From Macrotis lagotis (lineage: Eukaryota > Chordata > Mammalia > Peramelemorphia > Peramelidae), in NCBI RefSeq assembly GCF_037893015.1, contig NC_133658.1, positions 141,279,822 through 141,343,821 of the forward strand: DNA of 64,000 bases, written 5' to 3'. The notes below the pieces were generated by a model. It worked only from the letters and a program-made list of their open reading frames with translations, did no database searches and was not told the DNA's origin. This document shows positions 10,830 through 22,754 of this stretch, piece by piece (position 1 is the first letter of the stretch; every line of letters begins with the position of its first letter). The translations under genes were made by a program, and so were the position numbers.

Positions 10830-12850
10830 TCCCTGTCCTCAAAGAAATTATATTATAATAAAGGAAGACTGGATACAAAAGGAAGTGATTACCATTGGAA
10901 GCATATTGTGGTATGGAAACTTAAAAGGATGATGAGAGGGACCATGGAAAAATAGATTAACTAACATACCTCTCCATATTAATATGGTTCTAGAACTGGA
11001 GAGAAAAAGGAATTTAATTAAATAATGCCAGAAATTAGATTGAATATTTATTTTTCAAGAAAACTTGTGTAGTTATACCTCATTTGGAGTACAGTTAACA
11101 TTAAAATATTGAAAAAAAACACAAAACAAAAAGCATTGTTTGCTAATGATGTTATATATAAAATGACTAAAATAAGATTGTGGAAGTAAAGTCTCCTCAT
11201 TCCTTATCCTTCAATAATTAGTAATTCAGGTATTAATAATTCATTTATTCATGACAGTTTGGTGATATGGTAGCTTAAGAATGCTGAACTTTGAATCAGA
11301 ACTATCTGAATTTAAATCCTTTATTAGATATTAACTGTGTGACCCAAGGGTACATTACTCAACCTCTGTCAATTTCAGTTTCCTCATCTTTAAAATAAAT
11401 AAGGCCCTTGTGTAGCTTACATTCTCAAAGTAGAAGTAAGGGGTAATAAGTACAAGGAATATGCATAATAGAGAAATTGCTTCGAATCAAGAGGTTAGGG
11501 AAAGCTCTCTCAGAAAGATAACAAGTAAGCAGCACTAAGAAATGGTGGAGAATTAGGAAGTATGAAATTTGGTATGAGAAAAATTATTCTAATTATATCT
11601 GATGATGCGTGACTTCCATCAAGTTACTTCACCTCTATACCTCAATTTATTTCTCCATAAAATGAGAATTTGGGGTTAGGGGGCTCCTAAGGAAACTTTC
11701 CAGATTTAAATTTGGTGAAATTTGGGTTGTTTTAGTTAGGATAATGAGCATAGAGAGATTGAAGGGATGAAGGCAAGAAAATGAAAATTATAGTCCTTGA
11801 AGAAGTTCAGTTTCGCTTGACTATAAAGTGTGACAAGCAGAGAAAAACAAGATGAATTTGAAAGGTTAGATTTTGGCCAAATTGCGGAGGGTTTTTAATA
11901 TAAAGATTAGGAGTTAGGATTCATTAAGAAAACAGTAGGGATTCTTTAAAAGATTCTGTTTAAGAAGGATTGAGGAGCAGAATTGGTAGTGCTTTTTAGA
12001 AAGTGGAGATGAAAGCTAAGATGTGTTTGAAAAAAATTATAAGTCAAGAAGACAGAATCAGTAATCCAGACAAGAGGTAATGAGCACCTTAAAGAAGGTG
12101 ATTATAGTGGTAATTAGTATAGAATAACAGATCCAAGAGCTATTCTAGAGATTTAATGAATGAAAGAAATAGCCTTTATTAAGCACGTTATGTTAAACAA
12201 TTGTGATAAAACTACAAAATAGAGAATAGAATTTGACCTCAAAAAGCTTATATTCTAGAAGAGGAAGATAATGATATTAATTCTAGTCTATATAACAATG
12301 CTTTCCAAATATTATTTTATTTTTCTCCTCATAACAACCCTAGGAGATAGGAAAGTTTGCTATCTCCTTTTTTACAAATGAGGAAACCAAGACAAACTTT
12401 CCCAAGATTCTACAACTAGAAGGAATAATGGCAGATTTGAACTCAGTTCTTCCTTATACATATAGGGTAATGATGAACAGGCAAGGATGCTTTGATTGGG
12501 AAAACTCAAAGATGGTATGTGAAAGTGTAGGGCAGTGTAGGATCACTGATGTGCCTTCTTTAAAGGTATGAATTTCTGATAACTGAATTATTGATTACTG
12601 AAGGATAAGGAATGAGAGACTTTATTCTGACACAGGCAGAGTTGATTTGATTATACTTGATACAGTAGACAGAGAAGTAAAAGCTTGAGTTCAAATCTCA
12701 CTTCTTATACATACCCGCAGTATGACCCTGGGAAGTCATTTAAAACTTTTGTGATACAGACCAGAGTTATCAGTTGCTGCCTGATTAAAACATACAAGAT
12801 AAGCAGATTAAAATATAATTGAGAAATTTTTAGCAAAATAAACAAAGATA
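10830..12850. other. ADAM9 intron with old SINE relics
   Basis: Contains MIR-like remnants at about 11280-11420, 11590-11715 and (antisense) 12300-12460. A relic with the 'tttattaagcac' motif lies at 12150-12275. The remainder shows no recognised feature and no exon-like frame. Confidence 0.5.
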
Positions 12851-13095
12851 CTATACAACATTGTCATCATTCAACATGTCTGGCTCTTTGTGACCCTCTG
12901 GACCAACTGTCCATGGGTATTTTTTGGCAAAGATACTTAAGTGCTTTACCATTTCCTTCTCCAGTTCTCTGCAGGCAGGGTTAAGTGTTTTATTCAAGTC
13001 CACACTGCTAGTAAGTATCTGAGATCAGATTTGAATTCTTGTCTTTCTGACTCCAGGCTCAGTTCTCTTATCCACTGTACTACCTAGCTACTCCA
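12850..13095 (-). repeat. MAR1-type SINE
   Basis: Antisense long tRNA-SINE: 'tggctctttgtgaccctctg', 'catttccttctccagttctc', to 'ctacctagctactcc'. Confidence 0.8.
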
Positions 13096-13099
13096 CATA

Positions 13100-14010
13100 G
13101 ATATTATTAATTTGTGATTTTCTAAGTCATTATAGAGTCAGATTCTATTAAGTTGCAGAGGAGTGCCAACATTTGCCTTGGTAAAGTGAATTTCCTTACT
13201 CAGGTATTCTCTGCCCATACCAGTGATATAATTGGCCCAGTTCCTATCTCTAACTTGGAGCAGGAGATGAAGAGTGGAAGGGTAGGGTGAAAGAGCCAGT
13301 TGTGAGCAGAATGAATGAGCCCAAGGAAGTTCAAAGCTAAGGGTTGCAGTTCCTCCCATATATGTTCTCTGCAGTTCTTATTTGGAGGGTGGAGTCTCAA
13401 CTGGACAGAAAATGAAGAGAACAGAAATGGTTTAGGACAGCACTTTAAAAGAGAGGAAGCTAGGAAGAAAAGAATAAAAGAAAATGATTTGCTTTATAGA
13501 TTGTCAGTATCCGGGATTTGATGTGAAGAAGCATCAAAGTTAACATTGAGATTTTATGCTTAAATTGCCTTGAGGACAATAATACTACTTACCTTTGAGG
13601 CTATTGTAAGAGTCAATATTTGTAAATCACTTTGAAACTTTAAAGTACTCTACAGACATACACAAATATGTATATTATAAATATATTTAAGTCTGCTCTT
13701 ATTGTTGATAAATTAATTTTTTATTTCATGTATTTAAACACTTTTATTCTAAGCATAAACATCCAAAAAGAACTCATGTACACATAGCAAAACAAACAAA
13801 AAACCCTCTTTGAAACCATTCTATTTCATACCCCTTTCTCTTCTTTGAAGTATATAATAAATTTGGTAAATAAATTTATAAATTCTTACTTGACTGTGCT
13901 TCCTTCTGATCTTCCTTCTGTGTTCTCTCTTGCTTGTTAAAAAAAATAAGTTAGTAGCCCTTTTTTTTTATTGGTGGGGGCAGTATAAATATTGTTGACT
14001 CTTCCCCCAG
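13100..14010. other. ADAM9 intron, mostly unassigned
   Basis: Includes a MIR-like tail at about 13560-13680 ('gtaaatcactttgaaacttt'). Short open frames here have no recognisable match and no splice context. Confidence 0.5.
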
Positions 14011-14013
14011 TTG

Positions 14014-14250
14014 TATTGTTTTGTTGTTCAGTTCTATCTATTGCTACATTACCCCATGGATTTTGTCCTTGAGGTTTTCTTGACAGATAATAAAGTGGTT
14101 TCTCATTTCCTTCTCCTTCCCATTTCCCTGTCCCCATTTTTTAGATGAGGAAATGAGGCAAATAGGGGCTAAATCTAGGGTTACACTTGAACTTAGATCT
14201 TCCTTACTCCAGGCTCAGTGTTTTATCTACTGCAACATCTAGTTGCCCTT
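14014..14250 (-). repeat. MAR1-type SINE
   Basis: Antisense: 'gttgttcagttctatctatt', 'tttcttgacagataataaag', to 'acatctagttgccc'. Confidence 0.75.
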
Positions 14251-14289
14251 CCTCCAATTGTTGTTGTTAGCATTATTATTATTATTACT

Positions 14290-14545
14290 ACTTAGTCTTT
14301 AGTCTTTATTATCTGGTTTAGTCTTAATGACCCCATTTCTAGTTTTCTTGACAAAGATACTGGAGTGGTTTGCCATTTCTTTCTCCATCTCATTTTATAG
14401 CTGAAGAAACTGAGGCAAGTAGGGTTAAATGACCTGCCCCGGGCCACACAGGTGGGAAGTATCTGAGGCTACATTTGAACCCAGGAAGATGAGTTTTCTG
14501 GATTTCAAACTTAGTGCTCTATTCACTGTTCCACTCGCTTCCTTT
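14290..14545 (-). repeat. MAR1-type SINE
   Basis: Antisense: 'aatgaccccatttctagttt', 'tggagtggtttgccatttct', 'gaaactgaggcaagtagg'. It follows the previous SINE with the same orientation. Confidence 0.8.
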
Positions 14546-16058
14546 TCCAATTTACTCACCACAAAAAAAAAACAAACAGTATTTCTTATATCTCTCCCAT
14601 TTTTGAAAGCTCTTATTTCATCTATCTGCTAGTTATCATCATCCCCTTGCTTTCTATCTTTCTCTTTGACTACACTTTTTGGAAGAACTGATTATAATCT
14701 ATGCTTCTACTTTCTCTTCTCTTATTCTCTACTTATACTCTGCACTCTGGTATTTGACTTCATTATTAAGTGAAACTTCTCTCTTCAAAGTTATTAATGA
14801 TGTTTTTTTAAAATGAGATTCTTATTGTTGTCTTTTGTTTTTTTAAACTATAACTTTTCCATTTCCCTCTTGTCTATTCTAAGAGCCATCCCATATAACT
14901 AATACAGATAATATATAAATATTACCATAATATTATATAATTTTATATTTATCTTATTTTAAAATCAAAAAGAAAAGAAGAGGAAAAAAATTGGCATAAT
15001 TAATACATTAAGAAAATCTGAAAACATGAATAGTATACTCCACATGAAGTGGAGGTATTCTGTCTTTTTTTAATCAACAACAACCTTCTCCCCCTTCACC
15101 CCCATTGAGAATGAAAGAAAAAACCCTCTGTTGTAAAATATTTATGATCAAGCAAAAAAAAAAGATTTTTAATGGCTACATCTAATGGCTTAGATATAAA
15201 CTTTGAGAAAAAGGCAGAGAGGCTAATTATGGTAGGGAAATGGTAGGAAAATAAGTAGGTGTGGCAACCAGGATATTTAAGATAAGATGGCACACTTTGT
15301 GAACATGTGAATTATGGAGTGGTATGAAGAACATTAGATAATTAAACCCAAATTAGTGATTTTAAACTCACCTACAGTCTTACTTTATAGCAGGAAATTT
15401 TAAAAAGCTTTTCAGCTTAATTTCATCTATAGAAATGTTTCACAAATTATATAATCATTTCACTTCACGTTTGTGAAAGGAGCTTTGTTTTCATGCATTG
15501 TATCGTTGTTTTACTCTTATGATATAAAATGTGTAGAAGCATTATTCCTCAAAACCATATGAAAATTTTAAAATTTTGACATCAAAAAGATTTTGCTTTA
15601 TTGAGTTTTGTCATTCCTTTTGCTATTTACATACTTTTGCTTTTTTTTTTTTAGTGTTGCCTCCTGTTTAGTGTGAGCATTTAAACATTACAAACTGGCA
15701 AATGTTTCAACTCTGGGCTTGGTTTATTGTTTTGCTGATTGATGGAGAAAAATGTTAATAATATAGATTAAATTTAAGAGGATGATGTGTGTACTCCCCC
15801 ACCCAAACCCACAGAGCTGATAATTAAACATTTCCCAGCATACCCTTGCTTAGATCCCATTTAAAGGAATGTGGTTGACAAAATTTTCTTCTCAAATTCC
15901 TATGAAGTGGTCACATTTCTCAAACAGTTTCATGACAAGGACCCCATAGATTATATTTATAGGGATATTCTGGCTATGTAATACCTTGTTTTAATTTTCA
16001 TTTTATTATAATACCCAGATGTGGAGAATTGATTGCTTATTCTCTTTTCTTTTCACAG
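14546..16058. other. ADAM9 last intron, no feature recognised
   Basis: AT-rich sequence with pyrimidine-rich stretches at 14580-14790 and the terminal-exon acceptor tract near 16040. Nothing else is supported. Confidence 0.55.
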
Positions 16059-16149
16059 GCCACCTCCACCACAACCAAAAGTATCATCTCAGGGAAACTT
16101 TATTCCTACTCGTCCTGCACCTGCAGCCCCTGTAAAGAGATTCCTTTAG
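16059..16149 (+). CDS. ADAM9: ADAM9 terminal coding exon: proline-rich SH3-binding tail and stop
   Basis: Last ADAM9 coding exon, after a strong pyrimidine tract and acceptor ttcacag. The first base completes Arg, then 29 codons run to TAG at 16147-16149. It encodes PPPPQPKVSSQGNFIPTRP and then a short alanine/proline segment. PPPPQPK is a class II-like SH3 ligand, and by family knowledge the ADAM9 tail binds SH3 proteins such as endophilin and sorting-nexin types. The end is odd: the protein finishes PVKRFL, where I recall a PLYSSLT-type ending in eutherians. A single extra base near 16136-16141 would explain the change of frame. A GTAAAG within the exon at 16132 resembles a donor, but no convincing downstream exon was found, so the read-through stop is preferred. 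Confidence 0.86.
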
Positions 16150-17950
16150 TTTTTACTCCTTTTATAGAAGATGTCTTCAAGAAACTGACTTGTTCATATT
16201 ATATATTTTTTTAGCATTCTGGGAAGAAGTTCTTCTTGTATCATGTATAAAAGAAAACATGAAAATGCTTAAGAAATGAACCACTAATAACTAAGTGAGA
16301 AAGGAAGCCCATCCAGCATTCAATAATGTAAGAAAATGCAATAAGCCAAGGTTTCCAGAGTAGATCATTTCGATTTTTTTTATAGCCCAACCTAATTAAG
16401 GCTTCTTAGAAGTGTGACACTATAAGATTAAGTAGATTAACTAATCATGAACAGATCATTAGTGTTTATAAATTTCAAATTAGCTAAAAATAATTTTTTT
16501 AAGTTTTCCCATTCCATTTAGAAATGTGATTCTGAAGTCTTCACCTTGGTTGCTATAATCTAGATTCTTATACAACATAAGCTGAAAATGCCATGTTGTA
16601 AAGCAATAGAAATCAGAAATTTTTTTTACCTAAAATAATCAAATCTTTCTTATCCTGCATGGAATGATAATTATCATTACTGTGTTAAGGACATGAGATG
16701 AAGTCAACATGTCAAATTATTTTTGATGAAATATAAAAGTACATGCTCTAAATATGTGTATATATAGATACACTTGTTATAATAATTCCATGTTGATAGT
16801 TTTTTGAACTATAGACAATGGATATTATTAGAAAACTTCATTTAAATGTGTTTCTAATGTTAATCATGGTAATCCTTACTAGACTGGAAACCTTTTTCAT
16901 TAGCATTAATATTTCAGATGGGCTATAAAAGGTACGAAGAAGAGCAGTCTTTAATAGACTTTTGTCTGGGGGCGATTTTTGGGTCAGAAGAGAAAGCAGA
17001 AATCATTGCAATATCTTGAGTGGCATAATCTGTTATGAAGACACTTGAGAATTTCATGCGCACTTTAAAATTGTCAAATCTAAAATAAACTTTCAACTAA
17101 CAATGGAACTGAGTTTTCAGACTTTACTGTTACATATAAAAAAAGTTTACATTTACTAAGTTGTGTTGCAACACATCTTAATTCTTACTAATATTTTTGA
17201 AGGATGCAAAAATGATGTTTATTGAGTTCCCTTTAGATTTCAAGTGTTTTTTTCATATTCTTATATATGTATACATACACACATAGATACAGACATAGCT
17301 ATAACATTTTCAGTAATAAAATACTTGAAATTCTTTATTGTTGCTCTCCGTTAACCGAATAATAAAATATTAAGTTCTCTAACATGCTAAATTTAGAGTG
17401 GCATAAGAGCTTTTACAAGATTTTCTCGTTAATTTTACCAGATTTTTGGTGCATTTTATATCATTGCTTGCCTATTTTAAAGTGATCCAATTTTGCTTTA
17501 AGATAGGCAGAGTGACTGTGCTCTGAAAGCGTTTATTATTTAAATGATCTTATATTGATCAGAGAAATATTATGTTATGAAACAATCCCAAAGGAAGGTC
17601 CTGCTTTGGTGTACATCCAAGATAACAAAGTGCTAAAATCTGTGCCTTTCATCATTTGCAGACTCAGTTTTTTATGATTGTAGTATATGCCAATGAATTA
17701 TTATGGGCAGTAGTTCTTTGAGCTCTTAGAAAATAAGGAATTTGACTACTGATTTTATCCTCTGATCATTTGAACCATCAACTTTTTTTCCTATATATTT
17801 GATTTCTCCTTGTTTGCACTCAGAACTTTGTCCTTGCTAATTTTATTTTGACTTGCCATTTATAGTGTAAAATTTCTCAACCATGATTGCCACTTTTGAA
17901 ATGGAAAAGAATAAAGGGCTTTTAAAAATAAAATCTGCTTAATATGTTTT
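16150..17950 (+). other. ADAM9: Probable ADAM9 3'UTR
   Basis: About 1.8 kb of AT-rich sequence following the ADAM9 stop, with no SINE, LINE or LTR recognised, in contrast to everything around it. AATAAA signals occur at 17084-17089, 17315-17320, 17361-17366, 17910-17915 and about 17927-17932. The last pair lies where a 3'UTR of the length recalled for eutherian ADAM9 (about 1.5 kb) would end. The true cleavage site cannot be decided from sequence, and several alternative ends are possible. Confidence 0.55.
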
Positions 17951-18025
17951 TAAAAAGAGTCAAGAGTGTAGGTTGTGTGAACTTAGTGTAAGTTATAAAA
18001 AAGCAATGAAAAAAAAGAGAGAGCC

Positions 18026-18190
18026 AACTAGATAGTGTTGTACCTTAAGTTAACCTTAAGGGAGACCTGAGTTCAAATCTAATCTCCTACACTTTAAAAA
18101 TAGAGATGATAAACTCCTACTTTCTAGGGTTTGAGGGATGATCAAATGAGGTAATATTGGTAAAGTATGTAGCATAATGATTGGCACTGC
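18026..18190 (+). repeat. MIR/tRNA SINE relic
   Basis: 'gacctgagttcaaatctaat' and a 3' part ending 'gcataatgattggcac', typical of MIR tails. Confidence 0.5.
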
Positions 18191-19482
18191 CCATTAATGC
18201 AGAAACCCTCCCTATCTAGTCTGTCATATATGTCTCCCTTTCTTAGAAGATTTCATGACTACCCAACTAATCTTAACCCTTCACTTTTCAGACTAGCCAG
18301 AAAAATAAACCTGACAATTTTATTTTTTTACTGTTGTACTTCAGAAGAGCAGAACTTGATAGTAGTTTATTTATCTCAATTCAGAATGGGCACTTCTGAG
18401 TAGGAGCTTGCATACTAAGCCTAACAGTTCCAAATAGAAGTATCACCGATCAAATCTGAAACAAATTTTGTAATATGTTAGACAAGAGGTCTAAATTTTT
18501 CATTCTTCTGTTTGGTCTGGGACTTCTAGTCGATTACCTTAACAAAGAACCCAGACGAAGTGTTCACTTGACACTTGTGTGCTCCTAAGGGTAACCCTTT
18601 ATGGGAGACAGTATTTTTTGACAATCTAAATTATATCACATAATCATGAAGAGTTTTTACATTTAAATTCTACAAATGTTTCAGTAAAAAATTGTCCTAA
18701 AATATCTTTTTTTTTTTCATTTAGAATGACTGAGGGTAAGAGGAATTGGTGAGTTCCCATATTAAAGATAGAGTATAGGGAGTCAAGAGAAGGATTAGAT
18801 AAGGGGTGGAAGTGACACTGAGTTCTGATATATCCTGATCTCTCAGATTTGGAAGGACCTGAAAAACTATGGAGCTCAAACCATTCCTGGACAGGAAACT
18901 GCTCCACAAAATAAAATCCTAGATTTAGAACTAAAGGAGTGTTTATGTTTAGTTAATCTCAACTTTTATACAATATAGATGAGCAAACTGACCCTCAAAA
19001 GAGGTTATTGACTTGACCAAAATCAGAAAAGTAATAAGTAGCAAACCCAATAGAATGTAAACACCTTAAAATTTTTCCCCCATAGGCCTAACACCTTGCA
19101 CAGTGCCTTCCATATATCCAGCAAGTATTTAATTGCCTGTTGATTGATTTTGACTCTAGATGTTCCCTTTGATGCTCATTCTCAAGGGTTATGCCAGGGG
19201 TGTGCAAACTAATATGTACTGGCAGGCTTTTAAGGATGAGCATAATGAAATACAAAAGAGCCTTATCAATTAGACAAGTAATTTCTTGGCTATAGTAATT
19301 AATATCATCTAATGTATAATGTGAACCCACTTTTGACCTGGAAGTTCAAACAGTCCTACTTTCTAACCTAAATGACTCCATGGTCTCTACTTCACATACA
19401 GAAGCCTTGTTGCCATGCCATTTTTTTTATCTCCTGGTTCAATGTGTGTGTGTGTGTTGTTCCCTCTTTAACTCATTCCCAA
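18190..19482. other. Intergenic sequence downstream of ADAM9
   Basis: Contains an antisense MIR relic (about 18930-19060) and an L2-like tail (19060-19150: 'cttgcacagtgccttccata'). Otherwise no feature is recognised. Confidence 0.5.
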
Positions 19483-19690
19483 TGAGAGTATTTTTTCTTT
19501 TTTTTTTTACTTTCCCCCCCATTTATTTATTTATTTTTATTTTGTACAGATAATGTTTTTTATACATTACTAAAATATTCTTGTTTAAGAGTAAACATAA
19601 TACTCCCTCCCCCCAAAATATAGACCTGCATGAGTGATAAAAGGGGAGAGAAAAGAATTAAAATTAAAAAAAAAAATAATAATAATAATA

Positions 19691-19876
19691 GGTATGGCCA
19701 GGTGGCGCAGTGGATGGAGCACCGGCCCTGGAACCAGGAGCACCTGAGCCTAAATCAGGCCCCATACACCCAACAATCACCCAGCTGTGTGACCCCCCCT
19801 GCAAACCACCCAACCCCATTGCCCTGCAAAAACAAAAAAAAGACCCAAAATAAAATAGTAATAATAATAATAATAG
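19691..19876 (+). repeat. SINE-like module 1 within HAL1-like copy 1
   Basis: tRNA-derived head (ggtggcgcagtggatggagc), SINE body and an A-rich then (TAA)n tail. It is oriented + and therefore antisense to the host element. It is matched by the module at 61374-61557 in the other copy. Confidence 0.75.
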
Positions 19877-20040
19877 TAGGGGCAGCTGGGTGGTGGACAG
19901 AGCACTGGCCCTTAAGTCAAGAACACCTGGGTCTAAATCCAGCCTCAGACACCCAACAATTACCTAGCTATGTGACCCCAGGCAGGCCAGTCAGCCCCAT
20001 TTGCCCTGCAACCCCCCCAAATAATAATAATAATAAAAAA
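19877..20040 (+). repeat. SINE-like module 2 within HAL1-like copy 1
   Basis: Starts ggggcagctgggtggtggac and ends with 'tttgccctgcaa' and a (AAT)n tail. It is antisense to the host ORF1. Its counterpart is at 61560-61730. Confidence 0.75.
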
Positions 20041-20219
20041 TGTACTTCAGTTTGTGTTCCAACACCACCAGCTCTGTCATGGGTGGATCACATTCTTTAT
20101 GATAAGTCCATCCAAAAGTTACATATTTTTCGACCATTGCCATTGCTAATTGCAACTCCCTCCATTTGTACTTCACTACCATGTACTGTATTTTCTCTCT
20201 CCTTTCATTGTCTCTGCTG

Positions 20220-20365
20220 TAGAGTAGCTGAGTGGTGCAGCACACAGATCCCTGGCCCTGGGGCCAAGAGGCCCTGAGCCCACATACCACCCCTTAGGCC
20301 CAGCATCCACCCGGCCCTATGGTCCCAGAGGGGCCATCCAATCCCAGCCCCTTGCAAGAAGTAAA
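20220..20365 (+). repeat. SINE-like module 3 within HAL1-like copy 1
   Basis: Diverged tRNA-type head (agctgagtggtgcagcacac) with tail 'cttgcaagaagtaaaaaaga'. It is separated from module 2 by about 180 bp of shared non-SINE sequence. Its counterpart is at 61932-62085. Confidence 0.65.
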
Positions 20366-20839
20366 AAAGAAAATGTGTTATATCTGACCACTCTCCCCAC
20401 CATGGACCATCCTCTCCTCCATCACTCATATCCCCCACCTTCCCCCTGTTTCCCTTCTCTCCTTACTCCAGATGCCTATACCCCATTGAGTATCTATGCT
20501 GTTTCCTCTCCTAGCCACCTCTGATGAGTGAAGTTTCCCTCATTCTCCCTTGCCTTCTCCCCTTCCATATCATTGCAATAGCTCATTGTAATAATGAAAA
20601 ATCTTATATGAAGTATCTTAGCCTATTCTACCTCTCCTTTTTCTTTCTCCCATTACTTTTCCCTTTTATCTATTGACTCCATTTCTACACCATATTATAT
20701 CTTCAAATTCAGCTTTCTCCTGTGCTTCATCTATAAAAGCTCCTTTCTACCTGCTCTTTTAAATGAGAAGGTTCATATGAGTATTATCAGTATCATTTTT
20801 CTATACAGGAATACATGTAGTTCATCATCATTAAGTCCG

Positions 20840-21945
20840 TCATATTTTCTCCTTCTCCTCCAATATCTGTGCTTCACCTGAGTCCTGTATTTGAAGATCA
20901 AATCTTCTGTTCAGCTCTGGCCATTCCAACAGGAACATTTGAAATTCCCCTAGTTCATTGAAAGTTCATCTTTTTCCCCTGGAAGAGGACATTCAGTTTT
21001 GCTGGGTAGTTGATTCTCAGTTGCATTCTAAGCTATTTTGCCTTCTGGTATATTATATTACAAGCCCTATGAGCTTTTAATGTAGTTGCTGCTAAGTCCT
21101 GTGTGATCCTGACTGCAGCTCCATGATATTTGAATTGTGTCCTGGCTGCTTGTAATATTTTCTCTTTGACTTGGGAGTTCTGGAACTTGGTTATAATATT
21201 CCTGGGGGTTGTTTTTTTGGGATCTCTTTCTCAGGGAGATCAGTGGATTCTCTCCATTTTTATCTTGCCCTCTGCTTCTAGGATATCAGGGCAATTTTCC
21301 TGTAGTAATTCTCTGAAAATGATGTCAAGGCTCTTTTCCTGATCATGACTTTCAGGTATTCCAATAATTTTTAAATTATCTTTCTTAAATCTGTTTTCCA
21401 TATCAGTTGTTTTTTCAATGAGATGTTTCACATTTTCTTCTAATTTTTCATTCTTTTGGTTTTGAAGTATTGAGTCCTGATTTCTCATAAAATCAGCAGC
21501 CTCCCTCACTTCCATTCTTTGTCTGAAGGATTTGTGTTCCTCAGAGAGCTTTCTTATCTTTCTCCATCTGGCCAATTCTGCTTTTTAAAGCATTTTTCTC
21601 TTCAATAACTTTTTGAATTGTTTTATCCACTTGACCTATGCTGGTTTTTAACATGTTATTTTCTTCAGCATTTTTTTTGATCTCCTTGACTAAGCTGCTG
21701 ACCTCTTTTTCATGTTTTTCTTGCATCCCTCTCATTTCCCAATTTTTCTTCCATCTCCCTCACTTGATTTGCAAAGTCTTTTTTGAGCTCTGTCATAGCC
21801 TGAGCCTAATTTCTGTTTTTTTCTTGGAGTCTTTAGATGCAGGAGCTTGTGCTTCCTCATCTTCAGATTGAATGTTTTGATCCTTCTTGGGATCACAGGC
21901 AAAGTATTTCTCAATGATGTTCCTCTTTTTTCTCTGCTTACTCAT
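20840..21945 (-). pseudogene. Decayed L1 ORF1 protein of the HAL1-like element
   Basis: Remnant of an ORF1p of roughly 368 codons. The likely start reads MSKQRKKRNIIEKYFA. A charged, heptad-like coiled coil follows (KEIKKNAEENNMLKTSI, then KNALKSRIGQMEKD). Next comes the RRM-like core (RFKKDNLKIIGIPE ... ENCPDI) and a C-terminal domain (VKEKILQAARTQFKYHGAAV, then INYPAKLNVLF). This is the usual trimer-forming RNA chaperone layout of L1 ORF1p. Frames change around 21735-21793 and 21541-21575. A CGA-to-TGA change lies near 21240, after IKMERIH, and another frameshift lies near 20960. The last frame ends at TGA (20840-20842 on the complement). Confidence 0.75.
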
Positions 21946-22754
21946 TTCTGCAGCCTGTGCCTGGTTTTGGGGTGCTTCCTGAGTATTATTGGGACACACC
22001 CCCCACAAGGATCTCCATGTGTGAGAGACTGTCTTTCCTTCTGGTCTATAAATGACCATAAGGACCCCACCACCACCACCACAGGGCTGATGTGGGGGGG
22101 CTGCTGTTCTATGAGGGTCCTAGACTGTGATCAGGATCTGAATGTGGTCAGAGCCACAGAGTCCTGTTCCAGGGACAGAGGACAGGGCTGGGCTGTCTCG
22201 GCTCTCCTCCCTAGGCTGAGCACTCATGCCCTGGGGGCTCCTGCTTACCAGCTCTGCCAGCTTCTGGTTCCTGGATCTGGGCTACGGTGGCCACGCTGCT
22301 CGCTGTGAGCCCTGAGGGCTCAGCTTCACGTGCTCGCTTTGGCAGAGGTACCTCTGCTGATTTCCGAAGTTGTGCCCGGTGCTTCCTGGGGTGTAGGTCA
22401 GGAAACTGCCCTGCTTCTGTGAGCCCAGGCTCCCAGCACCCTGGGGCTGCTTCAGGGAGGCTGAAGTTCCTTCACCTGGCAGGCTACCCCTCCAACCCCA
22501 GGGAACAGAGCCTTTCCACTCTTTTCCAGGTTACCTTGGGTTGGAGAACTGCCTTTCTGCATCCTTCTGTGGATTCTGTCTCTCGAAAATTTAGTTAGAG
22601 TCTTTAGTTTATAAGTTTTTAGAGAGAGCACCTAAGAGACATCTTCTTTTGTTGCCATCTTGGCTCCACCCTGAGAGTATTTTTCTAGCATCATTAGCAC
22701 TTTCTTCCCCATCTAATTGCTCTATATCAGTTCTCACACTTCACTTCTATAAGA

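Larger units (their letters stand above)
19496..22671 (-). mobile_element. Full-length ORF1-only L1 (HAL1-like) with three antisense SINE modules
   Basis: Minus-strand non-LTR element of about 3.2 kb. It is flanked by a 13-bp direct repeat (tgagagtattttt at 19483-19495 and 22672-22684) with a poly(A) end at 19496-19508, the marks of L1-mediated insertion. The 5' end begins GGGTGGAGCCAAGATGGCAA, like L1 5'UTRs. A decayed ORF1 runs from about 21945 to 20840. No endonuclease or reverse transcriptase follows. ORF1 is succeeded instead by about 1.3 kb of non-coding sequence holding three SINE-like modules in the opposite orientation. An element with ORF1 and no ORF2 matches the half-L1 (HAL1) class, which depends on L1 ORF2 protein. 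It is dead: it has at least two frameshifts and an Arg-to-stop change. Confidence 0.75.

Noticed and set aside
16132..16137. GTAAAG in the ADAM9 last exon as a real donor
   Set aside because: A good donor string, but no downstream acceptor with a matching tail exon was found and the reading frame stops normally 15 bases later. Kept only as a check.
19630..20277. Longest open frame in the window (215 codons, plus strand)
   Set aside because: It runs through the three SINE-like modules and their spacers. The protein is SINE translation with Asn and Pro runs, with no start context, splice support or recognisable domain.
20840..21945. Coiled-coil frames as a host gene
   Set aside because: Order and motifs are those of L1 ORF1p, and the frames sit inside a target-duplication-bounded element.
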